Source of the DNA: Pseudofrankia asymbiotica
GTDB taxonomy: Bacteria > Actinomycetota > Actinomycetes > Frankiales > Frankiaceae
Length of the DNA stretch: 7,277 nt
NCBI RefSeq assembly: GCF_001983105.1
Contig: NZ_MOMC01000032.1
Span: forward strand, 20,563-27,839
Direction of reading: 5' to 3'
Part shown: piece after piece, positions 6,866 to 7,277 of the stretch
How the letters are laid out: each line of letters opens with the position of its first letter
Position numbering within the stretch: the first letter of the stretch is position 1
The notes under the pieces: model-generated
Databases searched by the model: none
What the model was told of the DNA's origin: nothing
What the model saw: only the letters and a program-made list of their open reading frames with translations
Made by a program: the position numbers and the translations under genes

Positions 6866-6931
6866 ACCATGTCGCCCGGCGCTTGGACATCACTTGGGAT
6901 CAGACCCGCCGTCCTTGCGGCACGCTTGGCA
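6866..6931 (-). promoter_or_regulatory. Candidate SARP-type operator and promoter of the oxidoreductase
   Basis: Read on the minus strand there are four heptamers ending in CAAG: TGCCAAG (6931-6925), CCGCAAG (6920-6914), TCCCAAG (6899-6893) and GTCCAAG (6888-6882). Within each pair the spacer is exactly 4 bp, an 11-bp period. The two pairs are separated by 14 bp, about two helical turns centre to centre. SARP proteins are known to bind heptameric direct repeats at this period, usually just ahead of the -10. Ten bases after the last heptamer is CATGGT (6871-6866), a weak -10 with A2 and T6 conserved. No good -35 is present, as expected for activator-dependent promoters. That the neighbouring regulator binds here is inference. 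Confidence 0.5.
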
Positions 6932-6939
6932 TGGTCTTC

Positions 6940-6977
6940 CAGCGTGGCGGCGCCAGCGTGGCGGCGCCAGCGTGGCG
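6940..6977. repeat. 14-bp tandem repeat, 2.7 copies
   Basis: CAGCGTGGCGGCGC occurs twice in perfect tandem (6940-6953, 6954-6967), followed by its first ten bases (6968-6977). It lies just upstream of the CAAG heptamers in the oxidoreductase control region. The period differs from the 11 bp of those repeats, so it may be a separate binding site or simple slippage. Confidence 0.8.
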
Positions 6978-7037
6978 TCCGTCGGCGGCGACCTCATCCG
7001 GCACGCGCGGTCAGGGCAGACAGGAGAAGAAATTACC

Positions 7038-7079
7038 GTGGTCAGCTCAGACGCCCCCGCGCACGTCTGAGCTGACCAC
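7038..7079 (-). terminator. Intrinsic terminator of the right-edge gene
   Basis: GTGGTCAGCTCAGACG (7038-7053) and CGTCTGAGCTGACCAC (7064-7079) are perfect 16-bp complements around a 10-base loop. On the minus strand the stem begins 25 nt after the TAG of the secreted-protein gene. It is followed by a T-rich stretch (ggtaatttcttctcc) in otherwise GC-rich DNA. This separates that gene from the oxidoreductase. Confidence 0.8.
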
Positions 7080-7104
7080 CGAAACCTCGAGCGGACCTGG
7101 TCGC

Positions 7105-7277
7105 CTAGATCGTCACATTCCGGCAGCCGAACTGTGGGTTGCTGGTGTCACCCGCATAGCCGTCGTTGATGGCGTACACGCACACCGTGTGGTTTCCGGG
7201 AGCGCCGTAGCCGACCGTGCCGTCGAAGCCATGGTCCGCGCCGTACTCGGGATAGAGGTTGCCGATGTCGTTGCGGG
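7105..7277 (-). CDS. C-terminus of a secreted or cell-wall-associated protein (partial)
   Basis: Fifty-seven codons before TAG 7107-7105 are in the window; the rest lies beyond the right edge. The segment contains the landmarks RNDIGNLYPEYG, HGFDGTV, HTVCVYAIND and NPQFGCRNVTI, rich in Gly, Tyr and Asn with two cysteines. I recognise this as the beta-rich C-terminal module, often present in several copies, at the end of many actinobacterial exported proteins, including peptidoglycan hydrolases and lysozyme-like enzymes. There the two Cys in VCVYAIN and GC+ probably form a disulfide outside the cell. The catalytic or main domain of this protein is not visible, so no enzyme activity can be assigned. 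The gene ends at a strong terminator and is therefore transcribed apart from the oxidoreductase. Codons are less extreme in GC3 than in its neighbours (for example AAT, TAT, GGT, GCT). Confidence 0.85.
   Translation of the reverse strand, partial: RNDIGNLYPEYGADHGFDGTVGYGAPGNHTVCVYAINDGYAGDTSNPQFGCRNVTI

Noticed and set aside
7022..7070. Plus-strand mini-frame: AGGAG followed by GTG and ten codons (MVSSDAPAHV) to TGA
   Set aside because: The spacing of 11 nt is long, it reads through the terminator stem, and no plus-strand gene follows that a leader peptide could control.

Overview
The window is very GC-rich, with codon third positions almost all G or C. The genes point to a filamentous or soil actinomycete: a giant BTAD/SARP-type regulator, a BBE-like flavoprotein and the C-terminus of a typical actinobacterial secreted protein. 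A Frankia-like or related genus is possible, but the sequence does not settle it.

Layout, left to right. A partial gene of unknown function starts at 95 on the minus strand and runs off the left edge. A class I SAM-dependent methyltransferase (140-883, minus) lies upstream of it. Both genes have a promoter-like -35/-10 pair so close to the start codon that leaderless transcripts are likely. A small charged hypothetical protein (1170-1439, plus, 89 aa) with a strong ribosome binding site is the only plus-strand gene. It converges with the large regulator, and the 209-bp gap between their 3' ends holds eight perfect copies of a 17-bp GC repeat (1460-1595).

The right half is a two-gene minus-strand unit: a VAO/BBE-type FAD oxidoreductase (5367-6812) followed by the 1208-aa regulator (1649-5275). 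The 91 bp between them holds a run of inverted repeats, the last ending 5 nt before the regulator ATG. Upstream of the oxidoreductase is a compact control region. It has a good ribosome binding site, a GTGACC-N5-GGTCAC dyad, two pairs of CAAG-ending heptamers at exact 11-bp spacing (the geometry of SARP operators), and a 14-bp tandem repeat. Beyond it is a 16-bp perfect-stem terminator for the gene entering from the right edge, which encodes the last 57 residues of a secreted or cell-wall protein module.

How the genes may work together (inference): the regulator probably controls the oxidoreductase, and itself through read-through, by binding the heptamer repeats. The methyltransferase and the small protein show no evident functional tie to that pair. 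No mobile element, CRISPR array, tRNA or rRNA was seen.
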